A stretch of 64,000 nt of DNA from Haberlea rhodopensis. Lineage: Eukaryota; Streptophyta; Magnoliopsida; Lamiales; Gesneriaceae. This document shows positions 1 to 10,742 of this stretch, in pieces. Made by a program: the position numbers and the translations under genes. How positions within the stretch are numbered: position 1 is the first letter of the stretch; each line of letters begins with the position of its first letter. The stretch is from NCBI GenBank assembly GCA_907163345.1, contig CAJQUN010000042.1:3081043-3145042 (forward strand), read 5' to 3'. The notes under the pieces were generated by a model. The model was given only the letters and a program-made list of their open reading frames with translations. It was not told where the DNA came from and searched no databases.

Positions 1-739
1 AAAAATCACACTTATCAGTCACACAACACCAAATTCAAGTTTTACCTCAAGACACATTCCAGGGAACCAACAAGGAGACCTGTTCTCGATCTTTCAGCCT
101 ATGAAGTCGAGTAATGGATGCCCAATGATATTCATTTGGGATGTTTGAACTTCTTTCCTGCAATTTCGTACTGGTTTTTGGTTAATCACGTCACTTTGAG
201 ATCCTAATCCAACCTTCACTGTATGTAAAGAGAGAGGAATTTCGATGTTAAATATGTTGTACTACAACTGCATCTTGACATCTTGAATGTTGCACTCCTG
301 CAATAAACACCAATGACTGGATGGTCGGATATATTAGACATGGCAATTCGTGCGAGCCATCCAGACATGGCAACTCGTGCGAGCCATCCAGACACGGCCC
401 ACAAAAATGTGTCGCCCGATACTGTAGCAGGCCGTGACGGCACGATCTATTTCATTTTGAATCAAGTCCCGTAACGACCCACATGGATTTGGTTTTTATA
501 TATTATTATTTATAATTAAATAATAAATGTTAAATAAATAATTAAAATGTGGAAATATCAGAATAAAAAATAGATTGGCAACAACGTACATGTGAAAAAG
601 ACAATTTTATTTACTATGAATTGAATAAATAAAAATCACAATCACAAAAAAAAAAAAACTAAAAAAATAAATTAATAACAAAAACTATCAATTTCTTCAT
701 TTTTTTGGAAGATATATCATGCCCTTATAACTATTGATA
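1..739. other. AT-rich intergenic flank with no recognised gene
   Basis: I see no convincing coding sequence here. Positions 480-720 are very AT-rich with poly-A tracts. A short open frame on the minus strand at 216-443 has no recognisable domain and overlaps a small tandem duplication, so I do not call it a gene. The right side merges into the decayed hAT transposase. Confidence 0.5.
337..390. repeat. 27-bp tandem duplication
   Basis: Two adjacent copies of a 27-bp unit beginning GACATGGCAA and ending GAGCCATCCA occupy 337-363 and 364-390. They differ at one base (AATTCG versus AACTCG). A partial third start (GACACGGCC) follows. Replication slippage is the simplest explanation. Confidence 0.75.
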
Positions 740-1915
740 TCTAACTAATCTTTTAGAAGAATACACATATCTACTATTTGATACCAATTTACTTATTCTT
801 ACATCAAGAACTCTCCCATCTGCACAAACAAGATTCTGATGAAATTGTGGATATCAGAGATGTTAGTAGATCATGTGTCACGATAGAAAGAACTAACCAA
901 AGTCTATGTTGTCTTTCCACCATGCCAAAACATAAAAAAACTTCTAATTCTTGTTCTTTAAAATTAATAACCGTTTGAAATATAATTGAAGCTCGATAAA
1001 TTAAAATGAAGTAGAAGAAATCGGTGTAGAATCAAATTTTCTTCATAAAATTGTCTACACAGAACTTTTACTACCACTACCACTTTCTCTTATTGGTAAT
1101 AATCTAAAATTATATAATGCATCATATAAAGAAAACAAATAAAATAATAATTATAAGAGGTTCTTTTTCTTCACTAAAATTAATATAATCATAATTAATA
1201 TTTTTTATATAATAAGATTCAATTGTAATTTTTAAACTATATAATTTAAATCAAGGATCTATAATTATGGTCAAACAATTCAAAAGAGGATTACGTTTCC
1301 ATATTTTTTAAATTTCAACTCCATTGATTCAACAATGGTTCTAAAAAAGAATCTCCTCTATATATGAAAAATATTCAATATTTTCGTAAATTATATTTAA
1401 AAATATTGAAGAAGTTGATAGTAACACCCACAAATATTTTAGTTGCATCATGAGAATGTTCTAATGTTTTTAAAATATTGGTAACAATTTTCCAATTATT
1501 TTCATCAATATGAAATTGTTCTTGCATCATTTCATTAAAAAATTATTGTAATATTGTTTTTGTAAGGTAAATATTTTGTAACATTAAATAGATGGAATTC
1601 CACATATTAGAAACATCATAAGAATTTTTTTTTATGTTTACCTTGAAACATGCATTAATTTTTAAATCTTGTTTTGTAGAAATTGAACCATTAATTGAAG
1701 AGTGTTTTTTTTCCCTAAATGACGGTGGAGTGGTTACGAACCATCTTATAACATATTTAGTTTAAAAATGATATGCACAACAAATATGTTAAAGACCACC
1801 ATTTAAAAATGGTTTCAAATAGATTTTAAATGACTAATCGCATAGGCATTATTAGTTGCATTATCAAAAGAAATATAAAAAAATTTATACTAAGAATATA
1901 TTCATTAGTTACTTG
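740..1915 (-). pseudogene. hAT (Ac-like) transposase remnant, C-terminal part
   Basis: Read on the minus strand, this stretch carries successive hAT hallmarks in broken frames. A DNATNNA stretch followed by ISHLKS lies near 1815-1880. A WNS-Y-LMLQ motif lies near 1590, and SHDATKIFVGV near 1440. The C-terminal dimerisation region has AWWKDN and SIVTHDLLTSLIST near 830-930, then a GRVLD-like stretch near 800. hAT transposases cut and paste DNA transposons, and this C-terminal domain mediates dimerisation. Many stops and frameshifts show it is long dead. Its upstream part continues on the far side of the Tekay element at 10583-10700, so the chromovirus landed inside it. The small plus-strand frame at 778-978 is its antisense shadow. 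No terminal inverted repeats were found. Confidence 0.7.
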
Positions 1916-2590
1916 TGATGCCCCGAAATTAATTAATTGCAAATAAGGCATTAATTATGTTTATATGATGAATCACGTCTTAATGAATTTATATGTTGGG
2001 TATTAAGATATTAACATGATTTAATTGTGTTAATTATTAATTATGAGGAAGATGTGATTTTAGATGAAGTATAGAGCATTGTTGTAAAATGCTTTTAAAA
2101 TACCAAGTAGAGTATTTTATACATAATGTTAAGTTTGGGGTACATTTTTAAATTAAGTTAAAGACAACCCCTTTTAATCTTTTACCCATCACTTTAACCC
2201 CTTTATACCTTTCACTTTATTAAAAATCCATAAAATCACTTCCCAACCCCAAACCCTCCCATTTTCGAGTTCCACCAAAAGAGGAGAAGAAAAGTTCCAC
2301 AAAAACTTTGTTTGTGTGATCTTTGCTAGGATTTGGAGCCTACAAGAGGTATGGAACCACTCCTATAAGTTTTATGATGTTTGGTGTTGAAATGGGTTAA
2401 GTTTTTGATGTTTTATGTGGGTTTGTTTGGGTATGTGTTGTTTATGGTTGGGGTATGATTTTTGAAGTGTTTTATGTTGGTTTTAGTGGGTTATGATGTT
2501 ATTGAAGTTGTGAGGAAGTTTGGTTTTGGGTGGCATGAAGAGGAGCTTGAAAAATGAGCATTAATGGCGATTTTTCGGAGTACAGTGCTC

Positions 2591-2801
2591 GGCGATCGAT
2601 CGCCCGTTCTTGGCGATCGATCGCGAGCCTCCAGTGTCCGCCAGTAGCATTTGGCGATCGATCGCCACTTTTGGGCGATCGATCGGCGAGGCTGGCGATC
2701 GATCGCGCCAAAAGTGGCGATCGATCGCCAAGAAGAGAATTTTCGCCCCTCGTCCAGTGTGATCTCGCGATCGATCGCGCCTGGGCAGCGATCGATCGCG
2801 A
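2591..2801. repeat. Cluster of eight CGATCGATCG palindromes (Tekay 5' LTR)
   Basis: Eight copies of the core CGATCGATCG occur in about 210 bp, several extended to GGCGATCGATCGCC. The same eight are kept in the other LTR (9314-9524). They lie about 50 bp upstream of a TATA-like sequence. Open frames here that translate to GDRSP or AIDR strings on both strands are artefacts of the palindrome. Confidence 0.95.
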
Positions 2802-3009
2802 GCTGTAAAAAGGTGGATTTTTGATATTTATGTGGGATTTTTGGATATTGGACTATATTTAGCTTCTAATATCAATTTGTATGGTTATGTAGAACCGTCC
2901 AGGTACCCACGACTTCAAGGAGATAAAGTCTACGATTTCTCCTTCTTTTGGAATTAAGGTACGTAAGAGACGTACGAGCATCGGACGGTAAACCATACCC
3001 TTACCTATT

Positions 3010-3437
3010 ATGATGATGTTTACGATGATGATGTTTATGATGATGTTTTCAATGATGATGTTTATGATGATATTTATGATGATGATGATGCTTATGATGA
3101 GGTTATGATGATGATGCTTATGATGATGTTATGATAATGATGCTTACGATGACGTTTACGATGATGATGCTTATGATGATGTTTATGATGATGATGTTTA
3201 TGATGACGTCTATGATGACGAAGTTTATGATAAGGTCATACGACGTGTATGATTGGGTAAGACGCCCATGTGGTAAGATGCCACCCAAAGTATGTGAGTG
3301 GGTAAGATGCCCCCGTGGTAAGATGCCACGCAATGTTTATGATATGGTAAGACGCCATATGATTGGGTAAGACGCCCATGTGGTAAGATGCCACACGATG
3401 ATTATGATATGGTAAGATGCCAGGGGTAAGATGCCCT
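3010..3437 (+). repeat. TGATGA microsatellite followed by GGTAAGAYGCC minisatellite
   Basis: From 3010 to about 3235 the LTR is an imperfect TGATGATG/TTTATGATG simple repeat. From about 3250 to 3437 it changes to several spaced copies of GGTAAGACGCC or GGTAAGATGCC, often alternating with CCATGTGG so neighbours can pair. The same pair of arrays lies at about 9730-10150, with a 12-bp and a 3-bp length difference. Isoleucine- or methionine-rich frames across this tract are not genes. Confidence 0.9.
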
Positions 3438-3869
3438 AATATATGAATAAGAGTCAGGGATAACAAAGGAAGTCGAAGGACGACCAACAACCTTTACTTA
3501 ACTAGGATGTTATGCATTATTGTATGCTTTTGATATAATGTTAAGTAAATATGTATATGCTCACGATGTGTTATCCCTGTAGGTACACGTTTGGACCAAG
3601 GGCCTAGGGTCGGGTTGAGGAGGTGAGCTAAAGGAAGCAAGATGAATGTAGGATGCAGGATTTTGATAGTCTCTACTCTAGGAGTATTGTAAATCTATAG
3701 CTTTAACATTCATTAATGAGAATGTAATTAAATAGCTTTTGGAAATTTTATTTTGGCCTGTAATCTCCTTAGCTCAAGCTACAACCGGAACCCTTAAGAG
3801 GTTATAAATGTATGTTCTGTCCAATTTATGTGTACTAAATGATATTAAGGTAGGAAGACCCTACATTAG

Positions 3870-3881
3870 TGGTATCAGAGC
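3870..3881 (+). promoter_or_regulatory. Primer-binding site, initiator tRNA-Met
   Basis: TGGTATCAGAGC lies four bases after the LTR's CCCTACA end. It complements the 3' end of plant initiator tRNA-Met, which primes minus-strand cDNA synthesis. Confidence 0.92.
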
Positions 3882-4071
3882 AGTGGTTAGATAACCCGGG
3901 AATGAGTGAAGGGTAGCCTTAGCAATAAGTTAGCTAGGTGCTTACTTTCGAACATGTTTTGTGCATAAGTTACATATGAAGTATATGATGTTGTGCTAAC
4001 ATGTTTTGTTTATCTAACGAAGTCTTATACGAACTGCTTTTGGATCTTGTTGTTAACCCTTGTGTTGCAGT

Positions 4072-6018
4072 ATGGCAGCAAATGTGGAGGTAGGTGACGC
4101 AGTGAGCGTCAATGCAAGTGCGGGGCGTACGAATCCCCTACCCCCGCCAGCTTTTGATGATGAACCGGCCGAACAACAGTTGTTGCCAGGGGAGCTAAGC
4201 TTAACTCAGTTTCTTGCCTACCGACCCCCAACCTTTGAAGGAACCGAAACTGGGGAACGAGCTGAGGAATGGTTAGAAAGAATAGAGCAGATCTTTGTGG
4301 CAGCCCCATGTGCGAAGACGGCATGGATACGGTTAGCAGAGTTCCAATTGGCCAAGAAGGCGCTAATGTGGTGGAAGACCACCGTGGTAGAGCAAGAGGC
4401 TCAAGGTCATGAAGTTAACTGGAAAATGTTTCGAACTCGCTTTCTGAACCGTTATTTCTCGGCTGCAGCACGACAGGCTAAGGAAGATGAATTCACTCAC
4501 CTCAAGCAAGGTAATATGTCAGTGTCAGATTATGCTCTTCAGTTTTGCTCCTTGCTCAGATATGTGCCTCACATTGCCACGAGCACGCAAGCAAAGATGA
4601 GGAATTTCATGAAAGGTTTGAGGCCGGAGCTATACGATAGGGTGATCACTTATGGCCCTACTTGTTTTGACGATGCACTCTCACGGGCCGAGCTGGCCGA
4701 ACTAGGAGTGGGTGCATACCCTGATGTTGTACCACCGTCGGCACCCTCTCAGAAATCCACTCCGGATAATTTGAAGCCAAAGAGTGATCAGTTCAAGTCA
4801 AGGGGGAACTCATCGGCGTCAAGGTTCAGTGGTAAGAGGTCTGACAATAGATGGAAGGGGAACCGTAGGGGTGATGCCCCATCTGGAAGGGGGCAGTCTC
4901 AGGGAGACAGATCCGGGAAGATCCAATGCACTCTTTGTGGGCAACCACATCTGACGAAAGAATGTGTAGGGTGCTATGTTTGTGGCGACAAGGGCCACTT
5001 TGCTAGACAGTGTCCCAACAGGGGAAGTCAACAGGGTCCTGCGGGGAGGCTTGCGGATAGGACAGCACATCACAGGCCCCCATTTGTGCCGCGTCAGCAT
5101 GGAGTTCAGCCCATGGGGCCACCTCAAGGACAAGTCTATGCACTGACAAGGGAGCAGGCTTCAGCGGCTCCGGAGGAGGTTATAGCGGGTACGTGTCTTT
5201 TATTTACGCACCCTGCTTTTATATTGATCGACACAGGTGCGTCACACTCTTTTGTGTCAACAAGTTTTGTGGAAAGACACCACATATGCACTTCTCCGTC
5301 GCCCACGCCTCTTATAGTCTCGACCCCCGCTGGAAGAAGTATGATTACTGATCGGATCGTCTACAATGGCCTCATTTATTTTGAGGATAAAGAACTAAGG
5401 TCAGATTTGATTGTTCTGGGAATGTCAAATTTTGACTGCATTCTGGGCATCGACGTTCTGAACAGGTATCAGGCAGTTGTGAACTGCAGGCAGAGGACAG
5501 TACGGTTCAAATCTGATATGGGAATTCCATGGACGTTCTATGGGGATGGTTCTCGCTCAAAGATTCCATTGATATCTGCTGTCAAGATGGCACAGTTGTT
5601 GGAACGGGGCCATACAGGCTATCTCATATATGCCGTTGATGTTACGAAAAAGAAAGAAGAAGTAAAAGTTGAGGATGTGCCCGTAGTGGCGGAGTTTCCC
5701 GATGTCTTTCCGGAGGAGATTCCCGGATTCCCACCGACGAGAGAGGTCGAGTTTGGGATTGAGTTATTACCGGGGACGTCGGCCATTTCTCGTGCCCCTT
5801 ATAGGATGGCACCAGCGGAGCTAAGGGAATTAAAGATTCAGTTGCAAGAGCTCCTTGATAAAGGCTATATACGCCCTAGCGTATCGCCCTGGGGAGCACC
5901 AGTTTTATTTGTGAAGAAGAAAGATGGTTCGATGCGTTTGTGCATCGATTACAGACAACTGAACACAGCTACGGTGAAGAATAAGTACCCACTCCCGAGG
6001 ATCGATGATTTTTTTTGA
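4072..6018 (+). pseudogene. Tekay gag-pol, Gag to first part of RT
   Basis: I chose the ATG at 4072, which is preceded by TTGTGTTGCAG, a sequence resembling a splice acceptor. The capsid-like gag domain covers roughly residues 50-190 (WLERIEQIF, WWKTTV, F..RYF). A Ser/Lys/Arg-rich linker follows, then two zinc knuckles near residues 286-314. The second knuckle is a canonical C-X2-C-X4-H-X4-C (CYVCGDKGHFARQC). Protease has its active site D-T-G at about residue 387 (IDTGASHSF). RT begins with the GYIRPSVSPWGAP and LCIDYRQLN segments. Gag packages RNA, protease cuts the polyprotein and RT copies RNA to DNA. The frame closes at a stop created within an eight-T run at 6007-6014, one base longer than the frame requires. 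RT then continues in the next frame. Confidence 0.9.
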
Positions 6019-6295
6019 TCAGTTGCAGGGTACGAGGCTCTACAGTAAGATCGATCTGAGGTCGGGGTACCATCAGATTCGAGTAAGAGAAGAGGATGTT
6101 CAGAAGACAGCCTTCAGGACTAGGTATGGGCACTATGAATTCCTAGTCATGCCTTTTGGGGTGACAAATGCCCCGGCTGTTTTCATGAGTTTGATGAACA
6201 AGGTGTTCCAGCCATTTTTGGACCAATTCGTCATAGTTTTCATTGACGATATACTCATCTATCTCGGACCGAAGAAGATCATGTACGGCACTTGA
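6005..6295 (+). pseudogene. Tekay pol, RT catalytic core segment
   Basis: This continues RT in the +1 frame: KIDLRSGYHQIR, FLVMPFGVTNAP and the catalytic FIDDILIY, with the Asp pair near 6245-6250. These segments are the RT palm motifs. Just after the catalytic motif, near 6262, a one-base loss moves the frame back, so this segment ends at TGA 6293-6295. The true product of an intact relative would run through without interruption. Confidence 0.88.
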
Positions 6296-7080
6296 GGACA
6301 GTACTTCAGATCCTCAGGGATCATCAGTTGTATGCAAAGCTTAGCAAGTGCGAGTTCTGGTTGGACAGCGTGGTATTCCTAGGCCATGTCATATCTAGCC
6401 AAGGGATATCTGTGGATCCCAGGAAGATTGAAGCTGTGATGGAGTGGGCAGCACCCACTTCTGTACCCGAGATACGGAGTTTTCTTGGCTTAGCAGGTTA
6501 TTACCGACGTTTTGTCGAGGGATTTTCTAAGATCGCTAAGCCATTGACACAGCTGACTCAGAAAGGAGTCCCATTCTTTTGGTCAGAAGCTTGTGAGGAA
6601 AGCTTCCAAGAATTGATGCGTCGTTTGACGACAGCGCCAGTGTTGGTGATTCCGTCGGAGGATAAGAGGTTTGCCTTGTACACGGACACATCATTGCAGG
6701 GCTTGGGCTGTGTATTGATGCAAGACAGACAAGTGGTAGCCTATGCTTCGAGACAGTTGAAGCCTCATGAGACCAGATACCCAGTCCATGACCTGGAACT
6801 GGCGGCTATCATTTTCGCCTTAAAGATTTGGCGTCATTATCTTTACGGTACTACGTTTACCATCTTTACGGACCATAAGAGCCTAAAGTTTCTATTCACT
6901 CAGGCCGAGCTGAATATGCGTCAAAGAAGATGGATGGATTTGCTCAAGGATTATGACTGTGAAATTGAGTACCATCCTGGTAAAGCAAATTTGATAGCAG
7001 ACGCCTTAAGTCGGAAGGTGAAGAGTACTGCTGAGGATGTTATGTGCTTTGATGACTTCCTATTGCCATCTGGGCTATGA
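6292..7080 (+). pseudogene. Tekay pol, RT thumb/connection and RNase H
   Basis: Back in the original frame, this holds the RT thumb (CEFW, FLGHVIS, FLGLAGYYRRF) and RNase H. RNase H shows its acidic residues in LYTDTSLQG, the ELAAIIFAL segment and FTDHKSLK. RNase H removes the RNA strand of the RNA-DNA hybrid. It ends with the DALSRK segment. The frame stops at 7078-7080 after another indel in the RNase H-integrase linker near 7060, and integrase continues in a different frame. Confidence 0.88.
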
Positions 7081-8053
7081 CTTCGATGTGGACACGTCGC
7101 CGGTGCGAGTGTCGACCTTATTGGCCGAGCCAAACGTATTTGAGGCTATCAGGAAAGCCCAGAGGTCGGATGATGAAGTGCAGAGATGGTCATCGATAGC
7201 ACTTCGGGGTCAGCCAACAAAGTTTAGAGTGGCTGAAGATGATTCATTAAGACTGGGCAACCGATGGGTAGTCCCAGATACACCAGAGTTACGTAAAGGA
7301 ATTTTAGAACGGGCTCATAGTAGCCGATTCAGTATCCACCCCGGAGGAAGAAAGATGTATAAGGACCTGAGTGGTCAATTCTTGTGGAGACGCATGAAAC
7401 ATGATGTGATCAGTTATGTTAAGAGATGTTTAATCTGCCAACAAGTAAAGGCGGAAAGGCAGAGGCCTGGTGGCGAGCTGAAGAGCTTGGAGGTACCTAA
7501 GTGGAAGTGGGAGCATATATCTATGGACTTCGTGACCCACTTGCCAAGGTCGGCCTCTGGATTTGATGAGATCTGGGTGATCGTGGATAGGCTGACGAAG
7601 GTGGCTCATTTCATCCCTTACAGTATGACTTTCACGTATCTAAAAATGGCCCAAGTATATGTACGGGATGTAGTGAGGTTGCATGGGATTCCAGTCTCGA
7701 TCGTGTCTGACAGAGACCCAAGGTTTACTTCTCATTTCTGGGAGGGTCTCCAGACAGCTTTGGGCACCGAGGTGAGACTGACTACAGCTTATCACCCTCA
7801 GACTGATGGCCAAACGGAGCGTACTATACAGACGCTCGAAGATATGCTGAGGGCATGTGTTTTGGAGTTTGATACTCCGTGGCAAGAATCTATACCACTG
7901 GTAGAGTTCTCATACAATAACAGCTATCAGGCGAGCATTCAAATGGCCCCTTTTGAAGCTCTTTACGGACGACGATGTAGGTCGCCGCTGTATTGGGAGG
8001 ACTTGACGAGTAAAGCGGTCGGAGGACCGGATATGATTAAGGACATGGAATAA
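7037..8053 (+). pseudogene. Tekay pol, integrase
   Basis: This segment carries the integrase zinc domain (paired His near 7315-7340, then CLICQQVK near 7430). The core catalytic triad follows: Asp in SMDFV (7526-7528), Asp in VSDRDPRF (7709-7711) and Glu in GQTER (7817-7819), with 35 residues between the second and third. Integrase inserts the cDNA into the host genome. The triad is intact. The segment ends at TAA 8051-8053, a nonsense change, because the next segment continues in the same frame. The start listed is the first ATG of the open frame, not a real initiation site. Confidence 0.88.
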
Positions 8054-8062
8054 AAGATTAAG

Positions 8063-8578
8063 ATGATACGCTTAAAGATGAAAGCGGCTCAAGATAGGCA
8101 AGCAGCCTATGCAAATAAGCGGCGACGACCGCTAGAATTTCAAGTAGGAGACAAGGTCTTCTTGAAAATCTCACCCTTCAGGGGTGTTGTTCGTTTTGGT
8201 ATGCGGGGGAAGTTATCCCCGAGGTATGTTGGACCGTACGAGGTGTTACAGCGTATCGGCACTTTGGCTTACCGATTGGCTCTACCGCCGTCTTTATCTG
8301 GAATTCACGATGTTTTCCATGTTTCTATGCTACGGAAGTATGAGCCAGACCCGTCTCATATTTTACAGCCTACTGAAGTGCAGTTAGACTCAGATGTATC
8401 CTACGTTGAACGACCAGTCAGAATTCTGGATCGTGAGGATCGCAGACTACGAAGTAAAGTTATACCGATGGTCAAAGTTCAGTGGGATCGTCGGGGTGTC
8501 GAGGAGGCTACGTGGGAGACGGAGCGGCATATGATGCAGCATTACCCGGAACTATTTTTTGGTATGATTTATGTTTAG
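8063..8578 (+). pseudogene. Tekay pol, integrase C-terminus and chromodomain
   Basis: This is in frame with the integrase segment across the single TAA at 8051-8053. It holds the integrase C-terminal GPY-type module (FLKISPFRG, LSPRYVGPYEVL) and then a chromodomain-like tail (VERPVRILDRE, VKVQWDR, EATWETE). Chromodomains steer chromoviruses towards heterochromatin, and their position after integrase defines this group. The stop at 8576-8578 is followed by the typical TTTCGAGGACGAAA segment before the 3' LTR. Confidence 0.87.
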
Positions 8579-8626
8579 TTTCTTTTGGGTAAGTGCATGC
8601 GATTTCGAGGACGAAATCTTGTAAGT

Positions 8627-8638
8627 AGGGGAGTAATG
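8627..8638 (+). promoter_or_regulatory. Polypurine tract of the Tekay element
   Basis: AGGGGAGTAATG abuts the 3' LTR start at 8639. It is the expected RNase H-resistant primer for plus-strand DNA. Confidence 0.85.
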
Positions 8639-10580
8639 TGATGCCCCGAAATTAATTAATTGCAAATAAGTCATTAATTATGTTTATATGATGAATCATG
8701 TGTTAATGAATTTATATGTTGGGTATTAAGATATTAACATGATTTAATTGTGTTAATTATTAATTATGAGGAAGATGTGATTTTAGATGCAGTATAGAGC
8801 ATTGTTGTAAAATGCTTTTAAAATACCAAGTAGAGTATTTTATACATCATGTTAAGTTTGGGGTACATTTTTAAATTAAGTTAAAGACAACCCCTTTTAA
8901 TCTTTTACCCACCACTTTAACCCCTTTATACCTTTCACTTTATTAAAAATCCCCAAAATCACTTCCCAACCCCAAACCCTCCCATTTTCGAGTTCCACCA
9001 AAAGAGGAGAAGAAAAGTTCCACAAAAACTTTGTTTGTGTGATCTTTGCTAGGATTTGGAGCCTACAAGAGGTATGGAACCATTCCTATAAGTTTTATGA
9101 TGTTTGGTGTTGAAATGGGTTAGGTTTTTGATGTTTTATGTGGGTTTGTTTGGGTATGTGTTGTTTATGGTTGGGGTATGATTTTTGAAGTGTTTTATGT
9201 TGGTTTTAGTGGGTTATGATGTTATTGAAGTTGTGAGGAAGTTTGGTTTTGGGTGGCATGAAGAGGAGCTTGAAAAATGAGCATTAATGGCGATTTTTCG
9301 GAGTACAGTGCTCGGCGATCGATCGCCCGTTCTTGGCGATCGATCGCGAGCCTCCAATGTCCGCCAGTAGCATTTGGCGATCGATCGCCCCTTTTGGGCG
9401 ATCGATCGGCGAGGCTGGCGATCGATCGCGCCAAAAGTGGCGATCGATCGCCAAGAAGAGAATTTTTGCCCCTCGTCCAGTGCGATCTCGCGATCGATCG
9501 CGCCTGGGCAGCGATCGATCGCGAGCTGTAAAAAGGTGGATTTTTGATATTTATGTGGGATTTTTGGATATTGGACTATATTTAGCTTCTAATATCAATT
9601 TGTATGGTTATGTAGAACCGTCCCAGGTACCCACGACTTCAAGGAGATAAAGTCTACGATTTCTCCTTCTTTTGGAATTAAGGTACGTAAGAGACGTACG
9701 AGCATCGGACGGTAAACCATACCCTTACCTATTATGATGATGTTTACGATGATGATGTTTATGATGATGTTTTCAATGATGATGTTTATGATGATATTTA
9801 TGATGATGATGCTTATGATGAGGTTATGATGATGATGCTTATGATGATGTTATGATAATGATGCTTACGATGACGTTTACGATGATGATGCTTATGATGA
9901 TGTTTATGATGATGATGTTTATGATGACGTCTATGATGATGAAGTTTATGATAAGGTCATACGACGTGTATGATTGGGTAAGACGCCCATGTGGTAAGAT
10001 GCCACCCAAAGTATGTGAGTGGGTTGGTAAGATGCCACGCAATGTTTATGATATGGTAAGACGCCATATGATTGGGTAAGACGCCCATGTGGTAAGATGC
10101 CACACGATGATTATGATATGGTAAGATGCCATACAATGGGGTAAGATGCCCTAATATATGAATAAGAGTCAGGGATAACAAAGGAAGTCGAAGGACGACC
10201 AACAACCTTTACTTAACTAGGATGTTATGCATTATTGTATGCTTTTGATATAATGTTAAGTAAATATGTATATGCTCACGATGTGTTATCCCTGTAGGTA
10301 CACTTTTGGACCAAGGGCCTAGGGTCGGGTTGAGGAGGTGAGCTAAAGGAAGCAAGATGAATGTAGGATGCAGGATTTTGATAGTCTCTACTCTAGGAGT
10401 AGTGTAAATCTATAGCTTTAACATTCATTAATGAGAATGTAATTAAATAGCTTTTGGAAATTTTATTTTGGCCTGTAATCTCCTTAGCTCAAGCTACAAC
10501 CGGAACCCTTAAGAGGTTATAAATGTATGTTCTGTCCAATTTATGTGTACTAAATGATATTAAGGTAGGAAGACCCTACA
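8639..10580 (+). repeat. 3' LTR of the Tekay-like element
   Basis: This copy of 1916-3865 differs by about 19 substitutions plus small indels, including loss of a 12-bp piece of the minisatellite. It keeps the TATA-like element, GACGTACGAG and all eight palindromes. Confidence 0.93.
9314..9524. repeat. Cluster of eight CGATCGATCG palindromes (Tekay 3' LTR)
   Basis: This matches 2591-2801 one for one. The few substitutions between the two clusters fall outside the palindromic cores, for example CCAGTGTCC versus CCAATGTCC and GCCACTTT versus GCCCCTTT. Confidence 0.95.
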
Positions 10581-10582
10581 TT

Positions 10583-10700
10583 ACTTGTATAATGACATTA
10601 GAAATAACATCACCCATATGAACCAATCACCTAAATTTTTTTTATTTAAATTTCATTCATTTTCAATACAATGTCATGTAATAAAATTGGTAAATTTGCA
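10583..10700 (-). pseudogene. hAT transposase remnant, upstream part displaced by the Tekay insertion
   Basis: On the minus strand this short piece reads VHMGDVISNVIIQV. It fits the hAT segment that precedes the catalytic-core DNA..N motif. It joins in sense order to the remnant at 740-1915 once the chromovirus and one target duplication are removed. It is bounded on the other side by the degenerate start of gag-only copy 1. The call rests on the continuity of two degenerate fragments, so residue-level homology needs an alignment. Confidence 0.55.
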
Positions 10701-10742
10701 TCCACCCCCGTAAAAAAATTTAGTTAAATCTAATTCATTTTC

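Larger units (their letters stand above)
1916..3865 (+). repeat. 5' LTR of the Tekay-like element
   Basis: This LTR starts TGATGCCCCG and ends CCCTACA. It is duplicated at 8639-10580. Its layout is an AT-rich start, a cluster of eight CGATCGATCG palindromes (2591-2801), a TATA-like TATATTTA near 2853, a conserved GACGTACGAG segment near 2970, a TGATGA microsatellite (about 3010-3235) and a GGTAAGAYGCC minisatellite (about 3250-3437). A 12-bp segment in the minisatellite near 3302 is absent from the 3' copy. Confidence 0.93.
1916..10580 (+). mobile_element. Ty3/gypsy chromovirus, Tekay-like, nearly full length
   Basis: This is an 8.66-kb LTR retrotransposon with two 1.95-kb LTRs (TGATGCCCCG...CCCTACA), an initiator-tRNA-Met primer site and a polypurine tract. 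It has a single gag-pol reading region in the order Gag, protease, RT, RNase H, integrase, chromodomain. That order and the C-terminal chromodomain are typical of the Tekay/Del clade. The flanks share ACTTG (1911-1915 and 10583-10587), or TTACTTG if the two bases after CA are counted, so the 3' edge is ambiguous by two bases. The polyprotein carries three frameshifts (an 8-T run at 6007-6014, near 6262, near 7060) and one in-frame TAA (8051-8053), so this copy is inactive. I counted about 19 substitutions and four or five indels between the LTRs (about 1%), so insertion was recent. It sits inside a hAT remnant. Confidence 0.95.

Noticed and set aside
778..978. 66-residue plus-strand frame
   Set aside because: Antisense of the hAT dimerisation region, which reads sensibly on the minus strand.
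2591..2801. CRISPR array or bacterial contamination because of the GATC repeats
   Set aside because: Spacing is irregular, there are no unique spacers of constant length and no Cas genes, and the arrays lie inside plant LTRs with intact duplications.
2499..2808. Overlapping frames on both strands translating to GDRSP and AIDR repeats (also 9222-9650)
   Set aside because: They are translations of the CGATCGATCG array inside LTRs. The reading frame stays open on both strands because of the palindrome, and no domain or start context is present.
3118..3370. Isoleucine-rich and methionine-rich small proteins (also 9839-10079)
   Set aside because: Products of the TGATGA simple repeat and the GGTAAGATGCC array in the Tekay LTRs.
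3870..3881. tRNA genes at the TGGTATCAGAGC and TGGCGCCGTTGCCGG sites
   Set aside because: Only the 12-18 bases complementary to tRNA 3' ends are present, directly after LTR ends. They are primer-binding sites.
4060..4071. Upstream non-ATG start for Tekay gag at 4060
   Set aside because: The frame is open, but the first ATG is at 4072 and the preceding TTGCAG looks like a splice acceptor or leader end.
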